Part shown: positions 1 through 8,212 of the stretch, in pieces
Numbering within the stretch: the stretch's first letter is position 1
How the letters are laid out: each line of letters starts with the position of its first letter
From: Aestuariivirga sp.
GTDB taxonomy: Bacteria > Pseudomonadota > Alphaproteobacteria > Rhizobiales > Aestuariivirgaceae
Reading direction: 5' to 3'
Assembly (NCBI RefSeq): GCF_020252395.1
Contig: NZ_JADCDB010000024.1
Location: forward strand, 1 to 64,000
Length of the DNA: 64,000 bases
The notes under the pieces: model-generated
What the model was told of the DNA's origin: nothing
What the model saw: only the letters and a program-made list of their open reading frames with translations
The model's database searches: none
Made by a program: the position numbers and the translations under genes

Positions 1-136
1 GACGCTCAGAACACGTTCACGCAGATCTTGAGAATAGGCAACTCCCATCGCAGGTCTCCATGCCGAATCAACATGAACACTGAATCACCAAACAGGCCCT
101 AAGAAAATCCGCGATTCCGCTAAGCGTGAAAATGCT

Positions 137-2140
137 CTAGAAGGCCCCGGTCGTCACCCGTCTGATCGCCCGCCGCGCCCCGTCGGCGATGGCGCTTGCC
201 CAGTCGCCGGCCTCAGTCTGGTAGACGAGTTGCAGGCTTGGGTACCACAGGCTGGGGCTCTCCCCGCCCCAATACCAGTGGCGGCCGTTGCCGGCGGGCG
301 CCAGCACAACGGCGGGCTTGCCCAGCGCGCCCGCCAGATGGGCCGTGACATTGTCGATGGTGAACACCACGTCGCATAGGTCGATCAGCGCCAGCAGGCC
401 CTCAATGTCGTGGAACACGTCGACATCCGCGGCCACAGGCACCGCAATGCCGAAGCGGTTCTCCACCTCCGCGATCGCCTCCGCCACTTCGCCATATTGC
501 AGATTGACGAAGCGCAGGCCCGGGCTCTGCAGCAGCGGTGCGAAATCGGCCAGCGTCACGCTGCGGTGCCGCCCCAACTTGGGGTTGCCGCTGCGCCAGG
601 ACACGCCGCAGACCGGGCCATGGGCCAGGTCCGGATTGGCATCGAGCACCCGCGCGCGCCGGCCGGCATCCGCCGCGAAAACCGGATAGCGCCGCGCGGC
701 AATCCGCGCCGCATCGAGTTTCAGCAGGTGGCCGAGGTCGCCCATCGGCGCCTGTGCCGCAAAGGGACCGGCGATGGTTTCGATCATGTCCTTCCGGTCC
801 AGCAGCGTGAGCTGCGGGAAGGCGCGTGACAAGGCGGGGTGCAGCCGCCGGTCCGCCGACAGGGCGAGCTTGACGGATGGGTCGATCAGCGGCAGCAGCG
901 TGGCGAAGAACACCTCATCGCCCAGGCCCTGTTCGCCCCAGATCAGAAGTTCGCCGCCGACTGCGCCTCCGTCCCAGGCGGGGATGGCGGTCTGCGGCTT
1001 GGCGCCCTTGTCTTCCTCGGCGGCCCAGCGCTGCAGGTAGCCCGCAAAGCCCCGCGCGAAGTCGTGCCTGCGCAGCAGCAGCAGCGAGGCATTGTATTGC
1101 GCAAGCGCCAGGCCGGGCTTGAGGCTGATCGCCCGCTCATAGCTCGCCAGCGATTCGTCCAGCCTTTCGAGATCGGCCAGCGCATTGCCGCGCGCGCACC
1201 AGGCCTCGGCGGAACCGGGCTTCAGCGCCACGGCCTTGTCGTGCTCCGCCAGCGCCTCCGTCAGGCGGCCCATCTGCTCCAAAGCGCCGGCACGGTTGGT
1301 GTAGGCCTCGGCATAATCCGGCTTCAGGCTGATGGCCCGGCCGAAGCTCTCCAGCGCCTCCTCGAAGCGGCCCAGTTCCTTCAGTGCATTGCCGCGGTTG
1401 CTGTGGCCCTCGGCATAGTCAGGCTTCAGCTTCAGCGCCTTGTCATGGCTTTCCAGCGCCTCGGCGTGGCGGCCCAGCCTCGCCAGGGCATTGCCGCGGT
1501 TGCTGTAGGCTTCGGCATAGTCGGGTTTCAGCTGAAGGGCGCGGTCATAGCTATCCATCGCCTCGCCATAGCGGCGCAGCTCCTTCAGCACATTGCCGCG
1601 ATTGCCATGGGCCTCGGCATAGCCGGGCCTCAGGCCGATCGCCCGGTCATAGCACGCCAGCGCCTCCGCGAAGCGGCCCTCCTCCTTGAGCAGGATGCCC
1701 ATGTTGTTGTGAGCCTCCGCAAGGCGCGGCGCCAGGCGCACCGCCTGCCCGAAGCCCGCCAGCGCCTCTGCCGTGCGCCCCAGCTCCTTCAGCGCGTTGC
1801 CGCGCTCCAAGTGATAGAGCGGTTCGGCTGCGGCAAGCGCCAGGGCGCGGTCGAAGCTTGCCAGCGCCTCCTCCGGATGGCCGAGACTCAGCAGCGCATG
1901 GCCGAGATTGTAATGCGCCCCGGCAAAATCGCTCCGTACACCGATCGCCTTCCGGATGAGGGCCACACCCTCCGCCAGCGCGCCGGACTGGACGAGAACG
2001 AGGCCGAGCAGGTGCAAACTGTCGAAGTGGCGGGGGTCCTTCTTCAGCACCTGCGCGTAAAGCGCCTGCGCGGCGGCGAGGTCGCCCCGCTGGTGAAGGG
2101 CGAGCGCCATTTGAAAGTTGTTCTTGTCGTCAAGCGGCAT
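137..2140 (-). CDS. TPR protein with C-terminal GT9-like glycosyltransferase domain (copy 1)
   Basis: Protein of 667 aa. About ten near-identical 34-residue TPR units fill residues ~7-370 (cores such as AYSNRGNALARLGR and LKPDYAEAHSN). A GT-B type domain follows (~390-660), with PAWDGG, LLIWGEQGLGDEVF and NVTAHLAGALGKPAVVL, resembling the family 9/heptosyltransferase nucleotide-sugar fold. No signal peptide or membrane segment, so it should be cytoplasmic, with the TPR superhelix binding a protein partner. The same architecture is known in FlmG-type flagellin glycosyltransferases, but the substrate here is unknown. It lies 49 bp after a sulfotransferase-like gene on the same strand and has two paralogues at 5.2-9.9 kb. 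The ATG at 2140 has no clear Shine-Dalgarno sequence. Confidence 0.85.
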   Translation of the reverse strand: MPLDDKNNFQMALALHQRGDLAAAQALYAQVLKKDPRHFDSLHLLGLVLVQSGALAEGVALIRKAIGVRSDFAGAHYNLGHALLSLGHPEEALASFDRALALAAAEPLYHLERGNALKELGRTAEALAGFGQAVRLAPRLAEAHNNMGILLKEEGRFAEALACYDRAIGLRPGYAEAHGNRGNVLKELRRYGEAMDSYDRALQLKPDYAEAYSNRGNALARLGRHAEALESHDKALKLKPDYAEGHSNRGNALKELGRFEEALESFGRAISLKPDYAEAYTNRAGALEQMGRLTEALAEHDKAVALKPGSAEAWCARGNALADLERLDESLASYERAISLKPGLALAQYNASLLLLRRHDFARGFAGYLQRWAAEEDKGAKPQTAIPAWDGGAVGGELLIWGEQGLGDEVFFATLLPLIDPSVKLALSADRRLHPALSRAFPQLTLLDRKDMIETIAGPFAAQAPMGDLGHLLKLDAARIAARRYPVFAADAGRRARVLDANPDLAHGPVCGVSWRSGNPKLGRHRSVTLADFAPLLQSPGLRFVNLQYGEVAEAIAEVENRFGIAVPVAADVDVFHDIEGLLALIDLCDVVFTIDNVTAHLAGALGKPAVVLAPAGNGRHWYWGGESPSLWYPSLQLVYQTEAGDWASAIADGARRAIRRVTTGAF

Positions 2141-2189
2141 GCAAAGTCGTCAATGAGAACGGTTCCAGCTCGTCAGTTTCGGGTTCGCC

Positions 2190-2954
2190 TCATGTGCCCA
2201 GCGTGTATTGATATGTGTCGATCTCTTCGGCGAAGATCGAAAGGATCAAATCCTTGCCTTCTTCAAACCCAGTGAACATCGTCGCGGCCGTGGCTGACGC
2301 CGGACGGTAGCTGCCCTTCGCACGGATGTTTCCGAATTCCCGGTAGAGGGAACCTGGCAGTCCCACCCGCTCGGCAAAAGCAGCGATGTCCGCTTCAAAC
2401 TTCTCATAGCGAATCATGACGTCGACCGCGGTTTTTCCACCGATATGGGTTATGGTGCGGTTCGACGCGAAGAATCCGGGATTGGGCCGGATATTCCTGA
2501 CATAGGCTGCTTGGATCTCCGTCCGTTTCGCAAATTCTTGGATGAGCCAGCGTCGGAAATCCTCCTGGGATGTTGGCCCTGAGCGCGACCGCTCCCAGAA
2601 ATACCAGCTTACGGCGCTATCGAAGGGATTGCGAATGATGGAGACCTTCAGGTAGGCGTCGAAGAGTTCCTGACCCATTATGAACCGAACCTTTGCGGCT
2701 TCGATATGGTTGCGGTACTGCACCTCAGTTCGATCCGCAAACTCGAAATCCATATCGGCCTTCGGCCGCGCGAGGTAGTTCTGCGGCCCTCGATAGCCAA
2801 GCGACGCCCGGATGGCTTCGTCCGAGGGGGCAATGGGGGTAACCACGTCCTCGGGTGCGGTGTATTTCGACAGCAAGATCTCGAAACTGGTGCCGGCCGT
2901 CTTGCGCGTCTTAAGAAAGATAAATCGCTTCGCGTGGCAGATAATCATGCCCAT
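2190..2954 (-). CDS. Sulfotransferase family 2-like protein
   Basis: Protein of 254 aa from the ATG at 2954 (a second in-frame ATG at 2948 is as likely). The frame is open further upstream, but that extension looks unlike the family and crosses the divergent gene's control region. Near the N-terminus FLKTRKTAGTSFE matches the 5'-phosphosulfate loop of PAPS-dependent sulfotransferases (usual form HIPKTAGTS), and SIIRNPFDSAVSWYFW matches the 3'-phosphate-binding segment. The expected role is sulfation of a cell-surface glycan. It is divergent from the gene at 3102 and followed by a TPR-glycosyltransferase. One of four such genes within 3 kb; substrate unknown. Confidence 0.7.
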   Translation of the reverse strand: MGMIICHAKRFIFLKTRKTAGTSFEILLSKYTAPEDVVTPIAPSDEAIRASLGYRGPQNYLARPKADMDFEFADRTEVQYRNHIEAAKVRFIMGQELFDAYLKVSIIRNPFDSAVSWYFWERSRSGPTSQEDFRRWLIQEFAKRTEIQAAYVRNIRPNPGFFASNRTITHIGGKTAVDVMIRYEKFEADIAAFAERVGLPGSLYREFGNIRAKGSYRPASATAATMFTGFEEGKDLILSIFAEEIDTYQYTLGT

Positions 2955-3101
2955 TACCCTAACTTCAGCATTGAATATCATCGCCGATTGCAACATTGCT
3001 GTCTTAGCAATTCCAATCCATGCTCGTCGACCGGAAACTACCTGTTCCGGCTCGGGGCGGCACGGACGGGAAACGCTTCCATTATAAGGAGATAGGAACC
3101 G

Positions 3102-3767
3102 ATGGCTGACTACCGGAATGGCTATGCGCCTTTCCCAGATACGATGATTGTCTCGGCGGAGCGATCCGGCCTCAACCTTGTCCGCCACGCCTGCGAGGCG
3201 TTGAGCGGCCGGCGCACGCCGGGGAAGATTCATCTCGTAAAGGAAGGCCCGCTGCTGTTTCACCGCACCCACTTTGCCGGCCACAGCGGGCCGCCCATGG
3301 GCCCCTTTGCGCCACTCTTCAATCCCGAAGGCACGAGCAGCTATTCCAAGGCGATCTTACTTCTGCGCGACCCCGCCGAAAGCTTCGTGCGAGCGTTCGG
3401 CAAGAACTTGCTGCAGATGAAGCAGTATTGCCGGAACATTCAGCTGTTTGACTCTTTCGCCGGCAAGAAGCTTCTCGTCACCTATGACGATCTTGTGAGC
3501 GGTGACGATTCGCTGCGCACAATTTTCAAATTTCTGGGGATTGCCGACACCTTCGATTCCTCGAAACTCGACAAGATCAGAACGGACGGCATCGAGTGGT
3601 ACAACAAGAACCAGCCATCTGGATCGCAGACCCGAGGTGATCCAAGACTCCTCCGGGCGCACCAGGCTGCACTCGAACCTGCCGAGCGCCAGGCACTCGA
3701 CATATTCCTCCGGGCTGATCTCGGCCCGCTCGCTTCCGCTTATCTGTCGCGCTGGAACTTCGGCTAA
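3102..3767 (+). CDS. Sulfotransferase-like P-loop protein
   Basis: Protein of 221 aa with a strong Shine-Dalgarno AAGGAGAT about 7 bases before the ATG, which fixes the start. MIVSAERSGLNL is a variant of the PRSGST-type PAPS-binding loop of sulfotransferases. AILLLRDPAESFVRAF matches the 3'-phosphate-binding strand and helix (RDPxxSxxS type). It is shorter than most sulfotransferases (250-300 aa). It is the only forward gene in the 0.1-12.7 kb stretch, divergent from the gene ending at 2190 and convergent with the one at 3816. Its product probably acts on the same glycans as its neighbours, but this is inferred from position only. Confidence 0.6.
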   Translation: MADYRNGYAPFPDTMIVSAERSGLNLVRHACEALSGRRTPGKIHLVKEGPLLFHRTHFAGHSGPPMGPFAPLFNPEGTSSYSKAILLLRDPAESFVRAFGKNLLQMKQYCRNIQLFDSFAGKKLLVTYDDLVSGDDSLRTIFKFLGIADTFDSSKLDKIRTDGIEWYNKNQPSGSQTRGDPRLLRAHQAALEPAERQALDIFLRADLGPLASAYLSRWNFG

Positions 3768-3815
3768 CGAAATCCCCTGGCTTGCCGGGCGCAACGGTGC
3801 ATGACGTGCGCCGCT

Positions 3816-4520
3816 CTAACGATGTTTCTCGAGCCACTTCACACAGACGTCGTAGAACACCATGTCGCGCGCGTACCAGCGCTGCAGATTTTCTTTGGCG
3901 AGATCGCTGAGATCGGGAGTATTCGAGTAGTCATTGCTGTGAGCGCTCGCAGAATCCTTGGCTGGCCGGAGATCCCGGAGCGCGACTTTCATGCCGAAAC
4001 GCGCCAGGAGCGCGTCGAAATCGGCGGCGAAGTTTTCCTGACGGACGATCCAGACAGGCGGCCGCGCGTCGAGAAAGCCGATACGTTCGAACCAGTCGAT
4101 CTGCTGCATTGACGTATGCCGGATGGCGCTGATGGCCTGCGCCGCGATCAGCCCACGCGCATCTGTACGGAACAGCGCCTCGGCAAGGTCATTTGCATGT
4201 TCGAAGGCGCCGAAGGCCATGGTTTCTGCCCTGGACCACTCGACATAGATACGGGGCTGGCCTTTTCGCTTACGCGAGTAGAAGCCTGACTTGAAGCGGG
4301 TGATCGGGTTGCGGATCGAGAAGAAATAAGCGATCTGCTCTGGCACCACATAGAGTTTTGTCGCATGAGACAGCTGGCGGATAAACAGGCCATGCACCGT
4401 CAATTGCTGCGCAAGGTGCATGATCTGGGTGCCGGCATTCTTGCCGATGTGCAAGAACGCAAGTTCTCGCGCCCGATTGGCATTCGTTGCCGGCTGCTGG
4501 TCTGGCGGCTTACCGGTCAT
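3816..4520 (-). CDS. Sulfotransferase family 2-like protein
   Basis: Protein of 234 aa. The frame opens at a TTG overlapping the upstream stop, but the ATG at 4520 is preceded by AGGGGAG at good spacing and is the better start. FLHIGKNAGTQI is the 5'-phosphosulfate-binding loop (family form HIPKTGGT; here K-N-A-G-T). AYFFSIRNPITRFKSGFYSRK is the 3'-phosphate segment (RNPxxRxxSxY), written here with its core IRNPITRFKSGFYS. It is the last gene of a five-gene reverse operon (9876 to 3816) of TPR-GT, GT8-like, TPR-GT, sulfotransferase and sulfotransferase. It lies 14 bp behind its neighbour. Probable role: sulfating a sugar attached by the adjacent transferases. Confidence 0.75.
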   Translation of the reverse strand: MTGKPPDQQPATNANRARELAFLHIGKNAGTQIMHLAQQLTVHGLFIRQLSHATKLYVVPEQIAYFFSIRNPITRFKSGFYSRKRKGQPRIYVEWSRAETMAFGAFEHANDLAEALFRTDARGLIAAQAISAIRHTSMQQIDWFERIGFLDARPPVWIVRQENFAADFDALLARFGMKVALRDLRPAKDSASAHSNDYSNTPDLSDLAKENLQRWYARDMVFYDVCVKWLEKHR

Positions 4521-4534
4521 TGCGCGCTCCCCTG

Positions 4535-5176
4535 TCAAGTGTCGGCGCCGGCGCCATAACCGAAAGCCTCGAAATCCTCGGCATAGACCTCGCGGATCAG
4601 CGCGATGTCGGCGGCATTCGGCTCCACCTTGCGCGCCGATGACGTGTTCACGACCGGCAGCCTGAGCTCGCCCTGCGGCGCGAAGCCGACATCGGCCAGC
4701 ACCTGGCGCACGATGGGCTCGAGTCCGGCCTCGTACTTGAAGATTTTCGTCACCTTCTCGCCGACGAAGCGCACCTGCGGTTTGAAGTGCCCGGCGGCGA
4801 TATTCTCGTCATTGCGGTATTCGGCGAACATGTGGCGCAGAAAGTGCCCGAAATCCAGCTTCGCCAGCGTCTCCGCCTGGGTGGATTTCTCCACCGCCCA
4901 CTTGTACTGCGAAACCATCCGCTTCACCGGGTCGCGCACGATGGCGAAGCTGTATAGACGATTGAGCTCGAACAGGCGGCTCAGCATCTCATAGTCGTAG
5001 TGCGCCGGGGGCACCTTGATATAGGGCCGCACCGGCATGTAGGCCGGCGGATCGAAATAGCCGGCAAAGCCCACGCCGCGGAAAAAAGTCTCAACCGCCG
5101 TGCCCCCCGTCTTGGGGACGTGGACGAACAGGAAGGTCTTTTCGAACGCGTCCTTGCGGTACTGGTAGAGCGGCAT
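4535..5176 (-). CDS. Sulfotransferase family 2 domain protein
   Basis: Protein of 213 aa. FLFVHVPKTGGTAVETFF near the N-terminus is a textbook 5'-PAPS loop (HxPKTGGT). SFAIVRDPVKRMVSQYKWA is the 3'-phosphate-binding motif (RDPxxRxxSxY). It is the clearest member of the four-gene sulfotransferase group in this window. The start is ATG at 5176 with a CGGAAG-type ribosome site. It sits 30 bp behind a TPR-GT gene and 14 bp ahead of a second sulfotransferase gene, in one reverse operon. No signal peptide, so it is probably cytosolic or peripheral and uses cytosolic PAPS. Acceptor unknown. Confidence 0.85.
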   Translation of the reverse strand: MPLYQYRKDAFEKTFLFVHVPKTGGTAVETFFRGVGFAGYFDPPAYMPVRPYIKVPPAHYDYEMLSRLFELNRLYSFAIVRDPVKRMVSQYKWAVEKSTQAETLAKLDFGHFLRHMFAEYRNDENIAAGHFKPQVRFVGEKVTKIFKYEAGLEPIVRQVLADVGFAPQGELRLPVVNTSSARKVEPNAADIALIREVYAEDFEAFGYGAGADT

Positions 5177-5206
5177 TCCGGCGCTTCCGTTGTGTCACCG
5201 GCACAT

Positions 5207-7519
5207 CTAGCGCGCCAGGCGCGCTGCGTCGAGGCCGCGGATCAGCCGGCCGGCCTCGGCCAGCGCCGCGTCCCATTCGCCGATGCGCTGCTGGTAGACG
5301 AGGCTGAGGCTCGGATACCACAGGCTCTGCCGCTCGCCGCCCCAGTACCAGTGGCGGCTCTTGCCGCGCGGCACGAGGACGATCGCGGATTTGCCGAGGG
5401 CGCCGGCGAAATGCGCCGTCACATTGTCGATGGTCAGCACCACGTCGCACAGGGCGATGGCCGCCGCCAGCCCGTCGAGGTCGCCGAACAGGTCGAGGCC
5501 CTCAAGGCTTCGCACGTCGAGGCCGTGCTGGCGGCGCGCCGCGTCAAGCTCCGCCGCCACGTCACCATACTGCAGGTTGACTAGGCTGAAGCCGCTGCCG
5601 GCGAGAACGGGCGCCAGCGCGCCAAGACCGAGGCTGCGCGCCGCACCCAGCTTCGGATTGCCGCTGCGCCAGGACAGGCCGCAGACCGGCCGCCTTGCGA
5701 GAACCGGATTATCGGCGAGCAGCTGCTGCCGGCGCTCCGGCGAGGCGATGAGATAGGGCATGCGCCGCCGGGCGCGCGCTGCGCCATCCACCCCGAGCAG
5801 GTGCCCCAGATCGCCCAGCGGGGCCTGCGCGGCGAAATTGCCGGCAATCTCCTCGCGGATGTCCGCGCGGTCGCACAGCGGCAGGCCCGGGAAAGAGCGG
5901 CGGTAGAGCGGGTGGAGCCGCCGGTCCGCCGCCACGGTGACGGCGGACAACCCCGGATCGAGCAGAGACAGCAGCGAGGCATAGAACACCTCGTCGCCGA
6001 CCCCCTGCTCGCCCCACAGCAGCAGCGGGCCGCCGGGTGCGCCGCCGTCCCATGCGGGGATGGCGGTCCGCGGCATCAGCCCCACGAAATCCGGCGTGTT
6101 CCAGCGGGTGCGGTGGAGCGCGAAGCCGAGCGGGAGATCCTGCGCCTCGAGGGCGGAAATCGATTTGTTGTAGCGCATCGCGTCGGCTCCGGGGTTGAGC
6201 GCGATGGCGCGGTCGAAGCTCGCGTGCGAATCGTCCAGCCGGCCCAGCTCGCGCAGCACGTTGCCGCGGTTGGAATAGGCCTCGGCATAGTCCGGGCGGA
6301 GCGCGATGGCCCGGTCGAAACTTTCCATTGCCTCCTCCAGGCGGTTCAGCTCCTTCAGCGCGCTGCCGCGGTTGAGATGGAATTCGGCGCCCTGAGGCTT
6401 CAGCGACACGGCCCTGCCGTGGCTTGCCAAGGCCTCCTCGAAGCGCATCAGCCCGGCTAATACATTGCCGCGGTTGCTGTGGGCCTCGGCGAAATCGGGG
6501 TTGAGCGCAAGGGCGCAGTCGAGGCTCTCCAGCGCCTCGTCCATCCGGCCCAGCTCGTTCAGCGCGGCGCCGCGGCTGCTATGCGATTCGGCATGGTTGG
6601 GGTTGCTGGCGATGGCCCGGTCAAAGGCCGCCACCGCCTCCGCAAGGCGGCCCTGCCCGCGAAGCAGCTTGCCGAGATTATATTGCGCCTCGGCCGAGCC
6701 CGGCTCGAGCGCGGTGGCGCGGCGCATCCACTCCTCCGCTTCCGCGGGGCGCCCGAGGGCGGCAAGCGCGATGCCGCGGCCCATCTGCGCCTGGAAAAAG
6801 CCCGGCGCCAGGGCCAGCGCGCGGTCATAGCCGGCGAGCGCCGCCGCCGTCTCGCCCTGTTCCATCAGCGCGTTGGCGCGGCCGCAATGGGCTTCGGCGA
6901 AATCGGGCTTGAGCGCGATGGCGCGGTCATAATCGGCAATGGCCTCGCCGCCGCGGCCCAGCGCCGCCAGCGCATCGCCGCGGTTAACATAGGCCGGCGC
7001 GAAGCCTGCGGCGCGGCCGATCGCCTCGCCGAAGCTCGCCACCGCCTCCGCGCCGCGCCCCAGCCGGCGCAGCGCCAGGCCGCGGTTGTTCCATGCCATG
7101 AGCATGGCCGGGTCGAGCCTCAAAGCCGCGTCATAGCGTTCGACGGCGGCGGGAAGCCTGCCCAGATCCTGGAGACAGTTGCCCAGATTGTAATGCGCCT
7201 CGCGCGATTTCGGATTGAGCTTCGCCGCCTTGCCGAAGGCCTCCGCCGCCTCGGGCTGGCGGCCGAGCGCGCGCAGGATCATGCCATGGGTGTTGAAGGC
7301 GTCGGCCATGTCGCGCCGCACGCCCAGCGCCTTTTCGATTTGCGCCAGCGCGGTGTCGAGCTCGCGGCGGTGAAAGCTCGCCAGCGCCACGATGTGCAGG
7401 GCATCGAAATTGCGCGGCTCCGTGAGCAGGATCGTCCGCGCCGCGGCAATGGCGCCGGCCAGGTCGCCGCCCTGGAGCAGCCCCACCGCCTGGCGCAGCC
7501 TGGTGAGCGTGTTGGACAT
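5207..7519 (-). CDS. TPR protein with C-terminal GT9-like glycosyltransferase domain (copy 2)
   Basis: Protein of 770 aa, the largest of three paralogues. Around thirteen TPR units fill residues ~5-480, with recurring cores such as FAEAHSNRGNVLAGL and DYAEAYSNRGNVLRELGR. The GT-B domain (~490-760) repeats the landmarks of the other copies: AIPAWDGG, LLLWGEQGVGDEVF, LSWRSGNPKLG and NVTAHFAGALGKSA. The extra TPR units relative to copies 1 and 3 suggest expansion by recombination between near-identical 102-bp repeats. It lies 12 bp behind the GT8-like gene and 30 bp ahead of a sulfotransferase gene. Cytoplasmic glycosyltransferase, possibly acting on protein (FlmG-like layout); acceptor not known. 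Confidence 0.85.
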   Translation of the reverse strand: MSNTLTRLRQAVGLLQGGDLAGAIAAARTILLTEPRNFDALHIVALASFHRRELDTALAQIEKALGVRRDMADAFNTHGMILRALGRQPEAAEAFGKAAKLNPKSREAHYNLGNCLQDLGRLPAAVERYDAALRLDPAMLMAWNNRGLALRRLGRGAEAVASFGEAIGRAAGFAPAYVNRGDALAALGRGGEAIADYDRAIALKPDFAEAHCGRANALMEQGETAAALAGYDRALALAPGFFQAQMGRGIALAALGRPAEAEEWMRRATALEPGSAEAQYNLGKLLRGQGRLAEAVAAFDRAIASNPNHAESHSSRGAALNELGRMDEALESLDCALALNPDFAEAHSNRGNVLAGLMRFEEALASHGRAVSLKPQGAEFHLNRGSALKELNRLEEAMESFDRAIALRPDYAEAYSNRGNVLRELGRLDDSHASFDRAIALNPGADAMRYNKSISALEAQDLPLGFALHRTRWNTPDFVGLMPRTAIPAWDGGAPGGPLLLWGEQGVGDEVFYASLLSLLDPGLSAVTVAADRRLHPLYRRSFPGLPLCDRADIREEIAGNFAAQAPLGDLGHLLGVDGAARARRRMPYLIASPERRQQLLADNPVLARRPVCGLSWRSGNPKLGAARSLGLGALAPVLAGSGFSLVNLQYGDVAAELDAARRQHGLDVRSLEGLDLFGDLDGLAAAIALCDVVLTIDNVTAHFAGALGKSAIVLVPRGKSRHWYWGGERQSLWYPSLSLVYQQRIGEWDAALAEAGRLIRGLDAARLAR

Positions 7520-7531
7520 CAGCGGCTGCGC

Positions 7532-8212
7532 CTATTTCCCCAGGCCTTCCTCGGTGCGGCTGAGCGCCGCGTGCCAAAGCTCCGCCATGTCCGTGCCGCG
7601 GTAGCCGGCAAAGCATGGCGTGCCGAGCGTATAATGCACCAGCTTCGCCGCCGGATTGGCGTCATATTCGATGGCCAGCCAGTTCCATTCCTTCGGGATT
7701 TCGCCGATCAGCTCGTCGCCGAGCCAGGTGAAACGGTGCAGGAAGGCTCCGTCCTTCGCTGCGACAAAGCCGGGGTCGAGCTGGCGGTTGGCCGGATGCG
7801 CGCAGTTCCACAGGATAACGCTGGACCAGTTCTTGCGCGGATAGTTCTCATTCTTATTACCGAGATACTTGGTCGTGGCCTTGGTCTTGTAGTCGTGTTT
7901 GGCCACCATCACCGCCTTCGAAGGGTCGCGCAGCCGCCACAGCTCGGCGATGTCGGCGTTGCAGACCATGTCGCCGTCGGCGAAGATCGCCCAACCCTGG
8001 TAGCCCATCAGATAGGGCGTGAGGAAACGCGTATAGATGAACACATTGCTGCCGTCGCGGTGGCGCTCGGTATAGCCCGCGATGACCCGTGGATTGAGCG
8101 GCAGGAACTGCACCGGCAGGCTCGCCTTTTCAATCACGCTCTGGCAGAACACGTGATAGGCGATGGCCTCGCGCTGGTCGAAGCCGACGATGAGATTGAT
8201 GCGCTCTGTCAT
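7532..8212 (-). CDS. GT8-like (GT-A fold) glycosyltransferase
   Basis: Protein of 226 aa. Its ATG at 8212 overlaps the stop of the upstream TPR-GT gene (ATGA), implying translational coupling. The upstream extension of the frame lies inside that gene and is rejected. RINLIVGFDQREAIAYHVF at the N-terminus and FADGDMVCNADIAELW (a DxD-type metal and nucleotide-sugar site) point to a GT-A enzyme related to family 8. Later residues WNWLAIEYD and LVHYTLG resemble the C-terminal acceptor and His-containing region of that family. No membrane segment is seen. It is the second gene of the five-gene operon, so it probably extends or primes the glycan handled by the neighbouring TPR transferases. Confidence 0.7.
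   Translation of the reverse strand: MTERINLIVGFDQREAIAYHVFCQSVIEKASLPVQFLPLNPRVIAGYTERHRDGSNVFIYTRFLTPYLMGYQGWAIFADGDMVCNADIAELWRLRDPSKAVMVAKHDYKTKATTKYLGNKNENYPRKNWSSVILWNCAHPANRQLDPGFVAAKDGAFLHRFTWLGDELIGEIPKEWNWLAIEYDANPAAKLVHYTLGTPCFAGYRGTDMAELWHAALSRTEEGLGK

Noticed and set aside
1300-1800. Regular spacing in the TPR genes as a possible CRISPR array
   Set aside because: The 102-bp period equals 34 codons, stays in frame and encodes TPR units; no constant short repeats with unique spacers.
839-2275. Long plus-strand open frame (478 aa) over the first TPR gene
   Set aside because: Antisense shadow of the repeated TPR coding sequence; composition rich in Gln, Arg and His and without any family motif.
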